A DNA stretch of 64,000 bases from Paractinoplanes rishiriensis (lineage in GTDB: Bacteria > Actinomycetota > Actinomycetes > Mycobacteriales > Micromonosporaceae). The stretch lies in contig NZ_BOMV01000039.1 in NCBI RefSeq assembly GCF_016862375.1, positions 62,001-126,000 of the forward strand. Direction: 5' to 3'. The translations under genes were made by a program, and so were the position numbers. Shown here piece by piece: positions 8,388-16,197 of the stretch; the first letter of the stretch is position 1; every line of letters begins with the position of its first letter. The notes under the pieces are model-generated. The model was given only the letters and a program-made list of their open reading frames with translations, did no database searches and was not told where the DNA came from.

Positions 8388-9118
8388 CCACCGACTACAG
8401 CAAGGTGTTCCAGGACGCCGGCGCGGTCGACAAGTACGAGCACGTCACGTACGCGCCGGACAGCTACGCGTCGCAGATCAACCAGCGGCAGCGTGACTAT
8501 CTGCGCACGCTGGTACGACGCGAGTTCGGCCCGCGGGCGCCGGTGCAGCACGACTTCGCCTGCGGCACCGGCCGGGCTATCCGCACCCTGCACGGTCTGG
8601 TCCGGGAGGCGCACGGCTACGACACCTCGGCCGAGATGATGGCCAAGGCGGCCGAGGTCGGCTCGCACGCGACCTGGCACCAGGTAGCGGTCGACGGCCC
8701 GGTCCCGGAGCCGGTCGAGGCCGGCCACCCGGCGATCGTGACCATGTTCCGGCTGCTGCTCAACGTCGACGAGGCGGTGCGCGACCGCGCGCTGGCGTTC
8801 GCCGCCAAGGTGCTGCCGACGCACGCGTCCGGCCTGCTGGTGGTGGAGAACCACGGCAACGCCGGCTCGCTGCGGCACCTGGGGGCCCGCCGGCACCGGG
8901 ACGACCGCTGGTTCGCCGAACTGTCGCACGAGCAGGTGGACCGGCTGATGGCCCGGCACGGCTTCGAGGTGGTGGAGCGGCGCGGCTTCTCGATGATCAC
9001 GCCGTCGCTGCACGGCAACCCGATCGCCCGGGCCGCCGACGCGGCAGTGCGCAAGCTGCCCGGCAGCGACGGGTACGCGGTGAACGTGCTGTACACGGCG
9101 CGCCGGGCTCATGCGTAA
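8384..9118 (+). CDS. SAM-dependent methyltransferase
   Basis: A 244-residue class I methyltransferase with glycine-rich SAM motif DFACGTGRAIRTL (about residues 54-66), acidic residue in GYDTSAEMM, and a later strand VTMFRLLLNV. The start is TTG at 8384, forming a TTGA overlap with the flippase stop. It is strongly supported by a near-perfect Shine-Dalgarno AAGGAGGA at 8372-8379 and the lack of a better in-frame start. Probable role: O- or N-methylation of a sugar in the repeat unit. Small-molecule methylation outside the pathway is possible. Confidence 0.8.
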   Translation: MTTDYSKVFQDAGAVDKYEHVTYAPDSYASQINQRQRDYLRTLVRREFGPRAPVQHDFACGTGRAIRTLHGLVREAHGYDTSAEMMAKAAEVGSHATWHQVAVDGPVPEPVEAGHPAIVTMFRLLLNVDEAVRDRALAFAAKVLPTHASGLLVVENHGNAGSLRHLGARRHRDDRWFAELSHEQVDRLMARHGFEVVERRGFSMITPSLHGNPIARAADAAVRKLPGSDGYAVNVLYTARRAHA

Positions 9119-10109
9119 GGCAGCAGCTCTCGTCCTGGTAACGACGCTGACGCTGGCCGGCTGCTCGTTCGGTAAGGAGAAGGAGAAGCCGGCCCCGAAG
9201 CCGTCGCCCAACCTGACCGCACCGCCGCCGGCCGTGGCGATCCACTCCGGACCGTTCAAGGCCGGACCGTTCAAGGCACCGAAGAAGGGCGCGTACGTGG
9301 GCGCCTGGATCAAGCCGGACGAGCTGACCCACGTGGGCCGGCTCGCCGCGGTGCAGGGCCTGGAGTCGGAACTCGGCCGGTCGTTGCACATCGTCAACAC
9401 CTACCGGCGGTTCGAGCAGATGGTCGGCACGCCCTCGGACAAGGAGTTCCTGGCCCAGGGCGCGACACTGATGGTCAGTTGGGCCACCGGCGACAACCGG
9501 TCCATCCTGGACGGCGAGCACGACGACCTGATCCGCAAGCAGGCCCGGGCGATCCGCAAGGTGCACCGCCCGGTGCTGCTCCGGATGCGCTGGGAGATGG
9601 ACCGGCCCAACCTGCGGGCCACCATGTGGTCCGGCGCCGACTACATCGCGGCCTGGAAGTACGTCCGGGAGATCTTCCGGCAGGAGCGGGTCAAGAACGT
9701 CTCCTGGGTGTGGTGCCCGACCGCCGAGGGCTTCATCCGCGGCGACGCACCGGGGTTCTACCCGGGCGACGACCAGGTGGACTGGACCTGCGTGGACGTC
9801 TACGCCGGCGAGCGGTTCGCGCCGATCGCCGAGCTGATGGGCCCGTTCCTGCAGTGGGCCGCGCAGCGTCCGAAGCCGATCGTGGTGGGCGAGTTCGGGG
9901 TCGCCAAGGCGTGGGGCTCGGCCGGGCGGGCCGCCTGGTTGCGCGACGCGGCCCGCACGTTCAAGGCGAACCCGCAGATCAAGGCGGTCGTCTACTTCGA
10001 GTCCGACCCCGAGGGCAACGGTCCCACCAAGCAGTTCCAGCTCACCGGCGACAAGCCGGCGTTCAAGGCGTTCCACAAGCTGGTGCGGGACCCGTACTTC
10101 AACCCGTGA
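9111..10109 (+). CDS. GH26-like glycoside hydrolase lipoprotein
   Basis: A secreted lipoprotein: signal peptide residues 1-17 with lipobox LAGC (Cys18), then a Lys/Pro-rich linker containing the duplicated GPFKAGPFKA. The catalytic part resembles glycoside hydrolase family 26 (mannanase/lichenase-type barrel): the general acid/base is probably Glu162 in RMRWEMDRPN and the nucleophile Glu261 in IVVGEFGV. It is anchored outside the membrane and may trim or edit the polymer made by this cluster. It overlaps the methyltransferase gene by 8 bases and overlaps the convergent VOC gene by 11 bases, which leaves no room for a terminator between them. Confidence 0.75.
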   Translation: MRKAAALVLVTTLTLAGCSFGKEKEKPAPKPSPNLTAPPPAVAIHSGPFKAGPFKAPKKGAYVGAWIKPDELTHVGRLAAVQGLESELGRSLHIVNTYRRFEQMVGTPSDKEFLAQGATLMVSWATGDNRSILDGEHDDLIRKQARAIRKVHRPVLLRMRWEMDRPNLRATMWSGADYIAAWKYVREIFRQERVKNVSWVWCPTAEGFIRGDAPGFYPGDDQVDWTCVDVYAGERFAPIAELMGPFLQWAAQRPKPIVVGEFGVAKAWGSAGRAAWLRDAARTFKANPQIKAVVYFESDPEGNGPTKQFQLTGDKPAFKAFHKLVRDPYFNP

Positions 10110-10455
10110 TCGGCTGCAGGAACTCGAGCCGGTTGCCGTGCGCATCGTGGGTGTAGAGCCGCCGGTGCCCGGGGAAGTGGGGATCCCACTCGACCGGGTA
10201 TCCGGCGGCTTCGAGCGTGCCGGCCAAAAGATCAAGATCAGGCACGAGTACGCCCGGATGCGCCTTCTTTTCTGCGGTGAACCCGGCCACCGGGGCCAGA
10301 TGGATCTCCCAACCACCGCCGCGGAACCAGCAGCCCCCGCGGGCGGCGAGGACCGGCGGCTTGGGCAACTCGGTCATGCCGAGGACGCCTCGGTAGAAGG
10401 CCCGGGCTTCGTCCTCGCCGCCCGGCGGGATCAAAATCTGAACGTGGTGCAACAT
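10099..10455 (-). CDS. Glyoxalase/bleomycin-resistance (VOC) family protein
   Basis: A 118-residue single-domain vicinal-oxygen-chelate protein. Typical features are MLHHVQILIP at the start (metal-binding His and beta strand), AFYRGVLGMTELPKP, and the C-terminal YTHDAHGNRLEFLQP with a conserved Glu. Members act as dioxygenases, isomerases or binding proteins, and the substrate cannot be read from sequence. It is convergent with the GH26-like gene, overlapping its 3' end, and lies 4 bases downstream of the WecG-like gene on the same strand, so the two minus-strand genes may be co-transcribed. Confidence 0.75.
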   Translation of the reverse strand: MLHHVQILIPPGGEDEARAFYRGVLGMTELPKPPVLAARGGCWFRGGGWEIHLAPVAGFTAEKKAHPGVLVPDLDLLAGTLEAAGYPVEWDPHFPGHRRLYTHDAHGNRLEFLQPITG

Positions 10456-10459
10456 CCCT

Positions 10460-11266
10460 TTACAGTACGCGCGTACGGTTAGCGGCGCGCTGCCCGGGGG
10501 CCCGAGCCAGCAGGCGTAGCGCGTACGGGGCGTCGTGCCGCAGATAGCGTCCGGCCAGCCGGCGCGGCTCGGTGCCCAGCCGGTGCGCCCACTCCAGGCC
10601 GGTGCGCTGCATCCAGCGCGGCGCCCGGTCGACGTCGCCGGCCACGAAGTTGACCGCGGCGCCGCAGCCGACGAACCAGGCCCGCGGCAGGAACGGCCGG
10701 ATCCGGGCGATCACGTCCTCCTGCTTGGGGAAGCCGAGCCCCACGAAGACCAGGTCCGGGTCGGCGTCGATCACCTTGGTGCAGAGATCCGCGTACGCCG
10801 CCGGATCGCGCTCGAACCCGAAGTCGGGACAGAACGTGCCGGCCACCCGCAGGCCCGGGCACTCCCGGGTGAGCCGGTCGGCGGCCCGGGTGGCGCCGTC
10901 CGACTCGCCCCGGCGGCCGGGCGCCCCGCCGATCACGAAGATGGACCGGCCGTCGCGGCCCAGGCCGGCCGAGAGCGACCAGATCAGGCTGCTGCCGGCC
11001 ACCCGCTCCGGCAGCGGGGTGCCGCCCAGCTTGCTGGCCCAGATCAGCGGCATGCCGTCGGCCACGATCAGATCGGCGTCCGCAAGGTGCCGGCGGGTCT
11101 CCGGCTCGGCCTGCGCCCGCCGCAGGATGTCGATGTTCGGGGTGATGATCCGGCCGCCCCGGCCGTCGGCGAGCGCGTTGCGCACCACGGCCACCACCTC
11201 CGCCTCGGTGATCCGGTCGATGCCGGTGCCGTCCAGCTGCACCCGGTCGAACGCCTCAATGGTCAC
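10460..11266 (-). CDS. WecG/TagA/CpsF family glycosyltransferase
   Basis: A 268-residue GT26-type glycosyltransferase, the family that adds N-acetylmannosamine(-uronate) or related sugars to lipid-linked GlcNAc in teichoic acid, ECA and capsule synthesis. Characteristic blocks are RIITPNIDILRRAQ (about 39-52), DLIVADGMPLIWASKLGG (catalytic Asp region), SIFVIGGAPG, and DLVFVGLGFPKQE. It would extend the lipid-linked acceptor early in the pathway. It is transcribed away from the second sulfotransferase gene; the 62-base gap holds an inverted repeat that may control both. Confidence 0.85.
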   Translation of the reverse strand: MTIEAFDRVQLDGTGIDRITEAEVVAVVRNALADGRGGRIITPNIDILRRAQAEPETRRHLADADLIVADGMPLIWASKLGGTPLPERVAGSSLIWSLSAGLGRDGRSIFVIGGAPGRRGESDGATRAADRLTRECPGLRVAGTFCPDFGFERDPAAYADLCTKVIDADPDLVFVGLGFPKQEDVIARIRPFLPRAWFVGCGAAVNFVAGDVDRAPRWMQRTGLEWAHRLGTEPRRLAGRYLRHDAPYALRLLARAPGQRAANRTRVL

Positions 11267-11286
11267 CCAACGCCTCCTTCACGGTC

Positions 11287-11317
11287 TTTCGCTCGTTATA
11301 GGAGCGAAACGAGCGAA
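11287..11317. promoter_or_regulatory. Inverted repeat in divergent promoter region
   Basis: TTTCGCTC (11287-11294) and GAGCGAAA (11302-11309) form a perfect 8-base inverted repeat around the 7-base spacer GTTATAG, and a further GAGCGAA follows at 11311-11317. It lies centrally in the short gap between the divergent glycosyltransferase and sulfotransferase genes. This fits a dimeric repressor site or a hairpin in the 5' leader. No regulator is assigned. Confidence 0.45.
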
Positions 11318-11328
11318 GGTAGGCCAAA

Positions 11329-12261
11329 GTGGCACGGGCGTTATTTCTGGGTGGATTAGGACGTAGTGGGACAACCCTCGTCGAACGTCTGCTCGGCGAG
11401 CTTCCCGGCGTGTGCGCGCTCGGCGAGGTCGTTCACCTCTGGCAGCGCGACATCCGCGATGACGAGCGCTGCGGCTGCGGCGCGCGCTTCTCGCAGTGCA
11501 CGTTCTGGCGCCGGGTGGGCGCGCTGGCGTTCGGCGGCTGGCACAACGTGGACGTCGACCGGGTGCACTACCTGCAGGCCGCGGTCGAGCGCACCCGGCA
11601 CATCCCCCGGCTGGCCACCGCCGTCGAGGCGCCCGAGGAGGTGCACGAGTACGCCGAGTACTACACCCGGGTCTACGCCGCCGCGGCCGAGGTGTCCGGC
11701 GCCCGGCTGGTGGTCGACTCGTCCAAGCACTCGGCGCTGGCCCACGTGCTGCGCTGGTCGAGCGACCTCGACCTGCGCGTGCTGCACGTGGTCCGGGACG
11801 CGCGCGGGGTGGCGTACTCGTGGACCAAGACGGTGCAGCGCCCGGAGGCCGACGGCTCCGACGAGATGACCCGCTACTCTCCCGGCCGCTCGGCGCTGCT
11901 GTGGAACGCGCACAACGCGGCGTTCGGCCTGCTCGCCCGCCGCGGCGTGGCGGTGCACCGGATCCGGTACGAGGAGTTCCTGGCCGACCCGCGGGCCGCC
12001 CTCACCACGATCGCCGAGTTCGCCGGCGTGCCGCTGGGCGACGGCGACCTGGACTTCCTCCAGCCGGACCACGCCGACCTGCGGATCGGGCACAGCGCGG
12101 CCGGCAACCCGATGCGCTTCACGGTCGGCCGGCTGCCGCTGCGCCGCGACGACGCGTGGGTGCGTGCCCTGCCCTCCCGCCAGCGCCGGCTCGTCGGCAC
12201 GGTGTGCGGCCCGATGCTGCGCGCCTATGGATACCCACTCTCCGCCCCGGAGGCGAAATGA
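11329..12261 (+). CDS. Sulfotransferase family protein (second)
   Basis: A 310-residue sulfotransferase-fold protein with the P-loop-like GGLGRSGTTLVERLL (8-22) for the PAPS 5'-phosphosulfate, and HVVRDARGVAYSWTKTV (about 150-166) for the 3'-phosphate. A Cys-rich stretch, RCGCGARFSQCTFW (about 47-60), is reminiscent of metal or structural loops in this subfamily. Start GTG at 11329 follows GAAGGTAGG. It is the second PAPS user in the cluster, so the polymer may carry sulfate at two positions. The stop overlaps the next start (ATGA). Confidence 0.82.
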   Translation: MARALFLGGLGRSGTTLVERLLGELPGVCALGEVVHLWQRDIRDDERCGCGARFSQCTFWRRVGALAFGGWHNVDVDRVHYLQAAVERTRHIPRLATAVEAPEEVHEYAEYYTRVYAAAAEVSGARLVVDSSKHSALAHVLRWSSDLDLRVLHVVRDARGVAYSWTKTVQRPEADGSDEMTRYSPGRSALLWNAHNAAFGLLARRGVAVHRIRYEEFLADPRAALTTIAEFAGVPLGDGDLDFLQPDHADLRIGHSAAGNPMRFTVGRLPLRRDDAWVRALPSRQRRLVGTVCGPMLRAYGYPLSAPEAK

Positions 12262-13172
12262 ACTGGCCGTCGGTCGGCGTCGTCATCCCCACCCGCAACC
12301 GGCCCGAACTGGTCCGCAAGGCCATCGCGTCGGTCCGCGACCAGCGCTATCCGGGCGAGCTCAAGATCCTGGTGGTGTACGACCAGACCGAGCCCGACTA
12401 CCTGCTGGCCTCCACCGAGGACGTGCAGGTGCTGGTGCTCACCAACTGGCGCACCTCGGGCCTGGCCGGCGCCCGCAACACCGGCATCCTGGCGCTCGAC
12501 ACCGAGTACGTGGCGTTCTGCGACGACGACGACCAGTGGCTGCCGGACAAGCTGCGCCGCCAGGTCGCCGCGCTGCTGGCCGAGCCGGACTCGGAGTTCG
12601 CCACGTGTGCGATCGAGGTGGAGTACGAGGGCCGGTGCACGCCGCGCCTGGCCGGACGCAGCCGGGTCACGGTCGGCGAACTGGCCCGCTCCCGGATGGC
12701 CATGCTGCACTCGTCGTCGTTCCTGATCCGGCGCGAGGCGCTGACCGCGGACGCCGTCGGACTGGTCGCCGAGGACGCGCCGGGCAGCCAGAACGAGGAC
12801 TGGGACCTGCTGCTGCGGGCCGCCCGCCGGGCACCGATCGTGCACCTGGACGAGCCGCTGGTCCGGGTGCTGTGGGGCCGCAGTTCGCACTACGCGTACG
12901 AGTACGCCACCAAGATCTCGTCACTGCGCTGGATGATGCAACGGCACCCGGAGATCAGCGGCTGCCGGCCCGGCGCGGCCCGGGTCTACGGCCAGTTGGC
13001 CTGCTGGTCGGCAGCCAGCGGCAACCGCAGCCAGGCGTGGCAGTTCAGCAAGGAGGCGGTGCGGGCGAACTGGAAGGAACCGCGCACCGCGATCGCGCTG
13101 GCCGCCATGACCGGCGCGGTCAAGGTGGAAAATGTGCTCTCCGCCCTGCACAAGCGGGGGCGAGGTATCTAA
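12258..13172 (+). CDS. Family 2 glycosyltransferase
   Basis: A 304-residue GT-A fold glycosyltransferase: SVGVVIPTRNRPELVRKAI at the N-terminus (nucleotide binding), TSGLAGARNTGI, then the Asp cluster FCDDDDQWLP for metal/nucleotide-sugar binding, and ED in SQNEDWDLLLRA as the likely catalytic region. It should add one sugar to the growing lipid-linked unit in the cytoplasm. The start is set by the ATGA overlap with the sulfotransferase stop, so the two are translationally coupled. It is the last gene of the polysaccharide cluster in this window. Confidence 0.85.
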   Translation: MNWPSVGVVIPTRNRPELVRKAIASVRDQRYPGELKILVVYDQTEPDYLLASTEDVQVLVLTNWRTSGLAGARNTGILALDTEYVAFCDDDDQWLPDKLRRQVAALLAEPDSEFATCAIEVEYEGRCTPRLAGRSRVTVGELARSRMAMLHSSSFLIRREALTADAVGLVAEDAPGSQNEDWDLLLRAARRAPIVHLDEPLVRVLWGRSSHYAYEYATKISSLRWMMQRHPEISGCRPGAARVYGQLACWSAASGNRSQAWQFSKEAVRANWKEPRTAIALAAMTGAVKVENVLSALHKRGRGI

Positions 13173-13207
13173 CCTCACTCTTTTCAGCACACCCGAGCAC
13201 GAGGTAA

Positions 13208-13223
13208 TGTTCGGGAGTGTTCG
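13208..13223 (+). promoter_or_regulatory. Direct repeats, candidate DeoR-type operator
   Basis: TGTTCG occurs at 13208-13213 and 13218-13223, exactly 10 bases apart, upstream of the DeoR-family gene. One helical-turn spacing suits a regulator binding one face of DNA. It supports the later start at 13261, because an in-frame ATG at 13207 would place these repeats inside the coding region. Autoregulation is an inference. Confidence 0.35.
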
Positions 13224-13260
13224 AATTAGTGCGGATCGTTTACTGGTTGGGCAAGCTCTG

Positions 13261-14037
13261 ATGCTGGCCCAGCAACGTCAGGCGGCCATCCTCGACCGGG
13301 TCCGGGCCGCCGGTGGCGTCCGGGTCAGCGAGTTGGCCTCCGAGTACGGCGTGTCCGACATGACGATCCGCCGTGACCTCGAGTCGCTGGCCGATCGCGG
13401 CCTCCTGGCGAAGGTACACGGCGGCGCCACCACGGTCAGCCCCGGTTCGGCACACGAGCCCGGATTCGCCGCCAAGTCGGTGCGCCAGCGCGGGGAGAAG
13501 GCCGCCATGGCGATGCGCGCCGCGTCCATGGTCTCGCCCGGCGACGCGATCGCGCTGTCCGCCGGCACCACCACGGCCGGGCTGGCCCAGCGGCTGGTCG
13601 ACGTGCCGTCGCTGACCGTGGTGACCAACTCGATCCCGGTCGCCGACATCTTCTACCGCGCCGGACGGCCCGACCAGACCGTGGTGCTGACCGGCGGCAC
13701 GCGTACCCCCTCGGACGCCCTGGTCGGCCCGGTCGCGGCCGCCGCGATCGGCACCCTGCACCTGGACGTGCTGTTCCTGGGCGTGCACGGGATGAGCGAG
13801 CGGGCCGGATACACCACCCCCAACCTGATGGAGGCCGACGTGAACCGGGCCCTGGTCGAGGCGGCCGAGCGCCTGGTGGTGCTGGCCGACCACACCAAGT
13901 GGGGCACGGTCGGCATCTCCTCGATCGTGCCGCTGGAACGGGCCGACGTGCTGATCACCGACGACGGCCTGGACGAGCAGGCCCGCGCGCTGCTCGAGGA
14001 GACGGTGCCGGAACTCGTGGTGGTGAGCGGACAGTGA
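13261..14037 (+). CDS. DeoR-family transcriptional regulator
   Basis: A 258-residue repressor-type protein. The N-terminal helix-turn-helix begins QQRQAAILDRVRAAGGVRVSELASEYGVSDMTIRRDLESL, followed by the linker GLLAKVHGGAT typical of DeoR members, then a sugar-phosphate sensing (DeoRC) domain with SAGTTTAGLAQRL and FLGVHGMS. The ATG at 13261 gives the normal N-terminus. Its stop overlaps the galT start (GTGA), so it probably controls galactose use and responds to a sugar phosphate. The ligand is inferred only from this linkage. Confidence 0.88.
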   Translation: MLAQQRQAAILDRVRAAGGVRVSELASEYGVSDMTIRRDLESLADRGLLAKVHGGATTVSPGSAHEPGFAAKSVRQRGEKAAMAMRAASMVSPGDAIALSAGTTTAGLAQRLVDVPSLTVVTNSIPVADIFYRAGRPDQTVVLTGGTRTPSDALVGPVAAAAIGTLHLDVLFLGVHGMSERAGYTTPNLMEADVNRALVEAAERLVVLADHTKWGTVGISSIVPLERADVLITDDGLDEQARALLEETVPELVVVSGQ

Positions 14038-15125
14038 CGATCCGGAACCGCACCGCGATCCGGCTGTCGGACGGCCGCGAACTCGTCTACTTCGACGAAT
14101 CCACCGCCGGGCACCGGGCGGACTACCCGGACACCAGGCAGCTGCCCCCGCCGCCGCCGGCCTCCCAGTTGCGCTACGACCCGTTGGTCGACGAGTGGGT
14201 GGCGGTGGCCGCGCACCGGCAGACCCGCACGTTCCTGCCGCCCAGCGACGCGTGTCCGCTGTGTCCGTCCACGTCGGCCTTCGCCAGCGAGATCCCGGCG
14301 CCGGACTACGACGTGGTGGTGTTCGAAAACCAGTTCCCGTCGTTCAGCGATCGGATCAAGCCCGACGAGATCACCGCCCTGACAGACCTGGTTCCGGTAC
14401 GCCCGGGCGTGGGCCGCTGCGAGGTGGTGTGCTTCACCAGCGACCACAACAGCGCGTTCGGCGCACTGCCACCGGCGCGGGTGCGCACCGTGGTCGACGC
14501 GCTGGCCGACCGGACCGCCGAGATGTCCGCGATTCCCGGGGTCACGCAGGTCTTCCCGTTCGAGAACCGCGGTGTCGAGATCGGCGTGACGCTGCACCAC
14601 CCGCACGGCCAGATCTACGCGTACCCGACCGTGCCGCCGCGCACCCGGGCCCTGCTGGCGGCGGCCGCTGCCTATCGCGCCCGCACCGGCAACGACCTCT
14701 ACACCGACGTGCTGGCCGCCGAGCGGCGCGACGGCGCCCGGGTGGTCGGAACCAACGAACACTGGACCGCCTACGTGCCGGCCGCGGCCCGCTGGCCGTA
14801 CGAGATCCAGATCGCCCCGCACCGCAAGGTGCCCGACCTGCCGGCACTGTCCGATCCGGAGCGGGACGCGTTCGGCCCGCTCTACCTCGACGTCCTGCGC
14901 CGGTTCGACGCGCTGTTCGGCAAGCCGATGCCGTACATCTCGGCCTGGCACCAGGCGGTCGTCGGCGAGGGCCGCGACCTGGGCTACCTGCACCTCCAGC
15001 TGTTCAGCATCCGGCGGGCCGCCGACAAGCTGAAATACCTCGCGGGCTCGGAGTCCGCAATGGGCGTTTTCGTCAACGACATCGTGCCGGAACGGGCGGC
15101 GCAGACCCTGCGGGAGATTCTGTAG
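14034..15125 (+). CDS. galT: Galactose-1-phosphate uridylyltransferase
   Basis: Leloir-pathway enzyme exchanging UMP between UDP-glucose and galactose-1-phosphate. At 363 residues it is the normal length for the family. The active-site His-Pro-His is at 189-191 in TLHHPHGQIYAYP, and the second half contains PYEIQIAPHRKVPDLPAL and the SAWHQAV region near the C-terminus. CPLCPS (about residues 78-83) suggests a zinc site. The GTG start overlaps the deoR-like stop by 4 bases. No galK or galE follows, so the pathway is completed elsewhere. UDP-galactose could feed the nearby polysaccharide cluster. Confidence 0.93.
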   Translation: MTIRNRTAIRLSDGRELVYFDESTAGHRADYPDTRQLPPPPPASQLRYDPLVDEWVAVAAHRQTRTFLPPSDACPLCPSTSAFASEIPAPDYDVVVFENQFPSFSDRIKPDEITALTDLVPVRPGVGRCEVVCFTSDHNSAFGALPPARVRTVVDALADRTAEMSAIPGVTQVFPFENRGVEIGVTLHHPHGQIYAYPTVPPRTRALLAAAAAYRARTGNDLYTDVLAAERRDGARVVGTNEHWTAYVPAAARWPYEIQIAPHRKVPDLPALSDPERDAFGPLYLDVLRRFDALFGKPMPYISAWHQAVVGEGRDLGYLHLQLFSIRRAADKLKYLAGSESAMGVFVNDIVPERAAQTLREIL

Positions 15126-15134
15126 GTTCGAATC

Positions 15135-15671
15135 ATGAGCGGTTTCGCGTGGTCCAACATGTTCGTCGCGCCCGAGGAGGACCCGCGCACCGACGGCGGT
15201 TTCGTCGGCGAGCGCGACACTCTGGTCGGTTATCTCCGCGACCAGCGGCTCACGCTGGAGCTCAAATGCGCGGGCCTCGACAACGACCAGCTGGCCCGGC
15301 GCTCGGTCGAGCCGTCAAAGTTGTCCCTGCTGGGCCTGATCCGACACATGACCGACGTGGAACGCAACTGGTTCCGCATCCGCCTGGCCGGCAACAGGGT
15401 CCAGCGCATCTACCGCACCGAGGAAAACCGAGACGCCGACTTCGACGGCGCGGTGCCCGACGACGAGGTGGTCAAGGCCGCCTTCGCCGCCTGGAAAACC
15501 GAAATCGAGTACGCCGAGGAATTCGTCGACACCATCGACGACCTGGGCCACGAGGGCCCCGAAGGCGACGCGGTCCGCGAGGTCCTGATCCACATGATCG
15601 AGGAATACGCCCGCCACAACGGCCACGCCGACCTGCTACGCGAGCGCATAGACGGCCGCATCGGCCAGTAA
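15135..15671 (+). CDS. DinB/DUF664 family protein
   Basis: A 178-residue four-helix DinB-superfamily protein of the DUF664 branch common in actinomycetes. Candidate metal-binding histidines lie in GLIRHMTDVERNWF and in HMIEEYARHNGHADLLRERI near the C-terminus, matching the three-His pattern of the fold. Members include mycothiol- or bacillithiol-dependent transferases, but the substrate here is unknown. It starts 9 bases after galT and may be read from the same transcript, although no functional link is evident. Confidence 0.8.
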   Translation: MSGFAWSNMFVAPEEDPRTDGGFVGERDTLVGYLRDQRLTLELKCAGLDNDQLARRSVEPSKLSLLGLIRHMTDVERNWFRIRLAGNRVQRIYRTEENRDADFDGAVPDDEVVKAAFAAWKTEIEYAEEFVDTIDDLGHEGPEGDAVREVLIHMIEEYARHNGHADLLRERIDGRIGQ

Positions 15672-16123
15672 CACCCCGCCCCGGCCACCCGCACACCGCG
15701 CCAACCACGCAGCGCGGCCCAGCAGACAGTCCAGCCCGGCGCGTATGCAGGCACATTCCGGACAAAGGTCGGTCCTGCACGAGCTATGAGCGGCCGCATC
15801 CGCGCGCTCGTCGTTCTAGGCATCTACCCGAATTGCCAGTCAACCGCGGGATGGGCTCGACACCTCCCTCAGATCTGGTGGACCTGATGCCACCGACCAA
15901 CGGCAACTCGACAATCTCCACGCGCAGCCGCCCGATATAAGGGAAATATCATGGTTAGGGCGCGCCCGGTGGAGGCGTGGCCGCCCCAAGGCGGTCGTCC
16001 CACTGTCCGAAATGTATGGCTCTGCGGGACGATGGCGCATCTTGGAGGCAGGACCGGCTGCGGTCTCCCGACCAACAAGGCGGAAGTGGCGCCCCGCGGC
16101 CAAAGGGGGCGAAAGCGGCACCT
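15672..16123. other. Intergenic stretch without a supported gene
   Basis: No convincing coding region or RNA gene is visible between the DUF664 gene and the LysE-type gene. Short open frames here lack ribosome-binding sites and family features. The segment ends in a 15-base tandem repeat that runs into the LysE-type gene. Confidence 0.5.
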
Positions 16124-16197
16124 GTCACCGCCAACCTCGTCACCGCTGACCCCGTCACCGCCGGCCCGTCACGGCCGACCCCGTCACGGCCAGACCG
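16124..16197. repeat. Five ~15-base tandem repeats across the LysE stop codon
   Basis: Units start at 16124, 16139, 16154, 16168 and 16183, each GTCAC(C/G)G followed by a variable half; lengths are 15, 15, 14, 15 and about 15. On the minus strand they encode the repeated Ala-Val-Thr-Gly/Ser tail of the LysE-type protein. The single 14-base unit shifts the frame so that GTGAC is read as TGA, which forms the stop at 16155-16157. Confidence 0.75.

Noticed and set aside
7217..9118. 633-codon frame ending in the methyltransferase
   Set aside because: The first part is out of frame across the flippase; the TTG at 8384 with AAGGAGGA gives the real start.
10099..10109. Possible frameshift where the GH26-like and VOC genes overlap
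   Set aside because: Both proteins end with normal C-termini; an 11-base tail-to-tail overlap is common in compact genomes.
13207..13260. Earlier start of the DeoR gene at ATG 13207
   Set aside because: It would add 18 non-conserved residues and put the TGTTCG repeats inside the gene; the domain begins normally at 13261.
16124..16197. Short CRISPR-like array
   Set aside because: Units are contiguous 14-15-base repeats without spacers and lie partly in a coding region.
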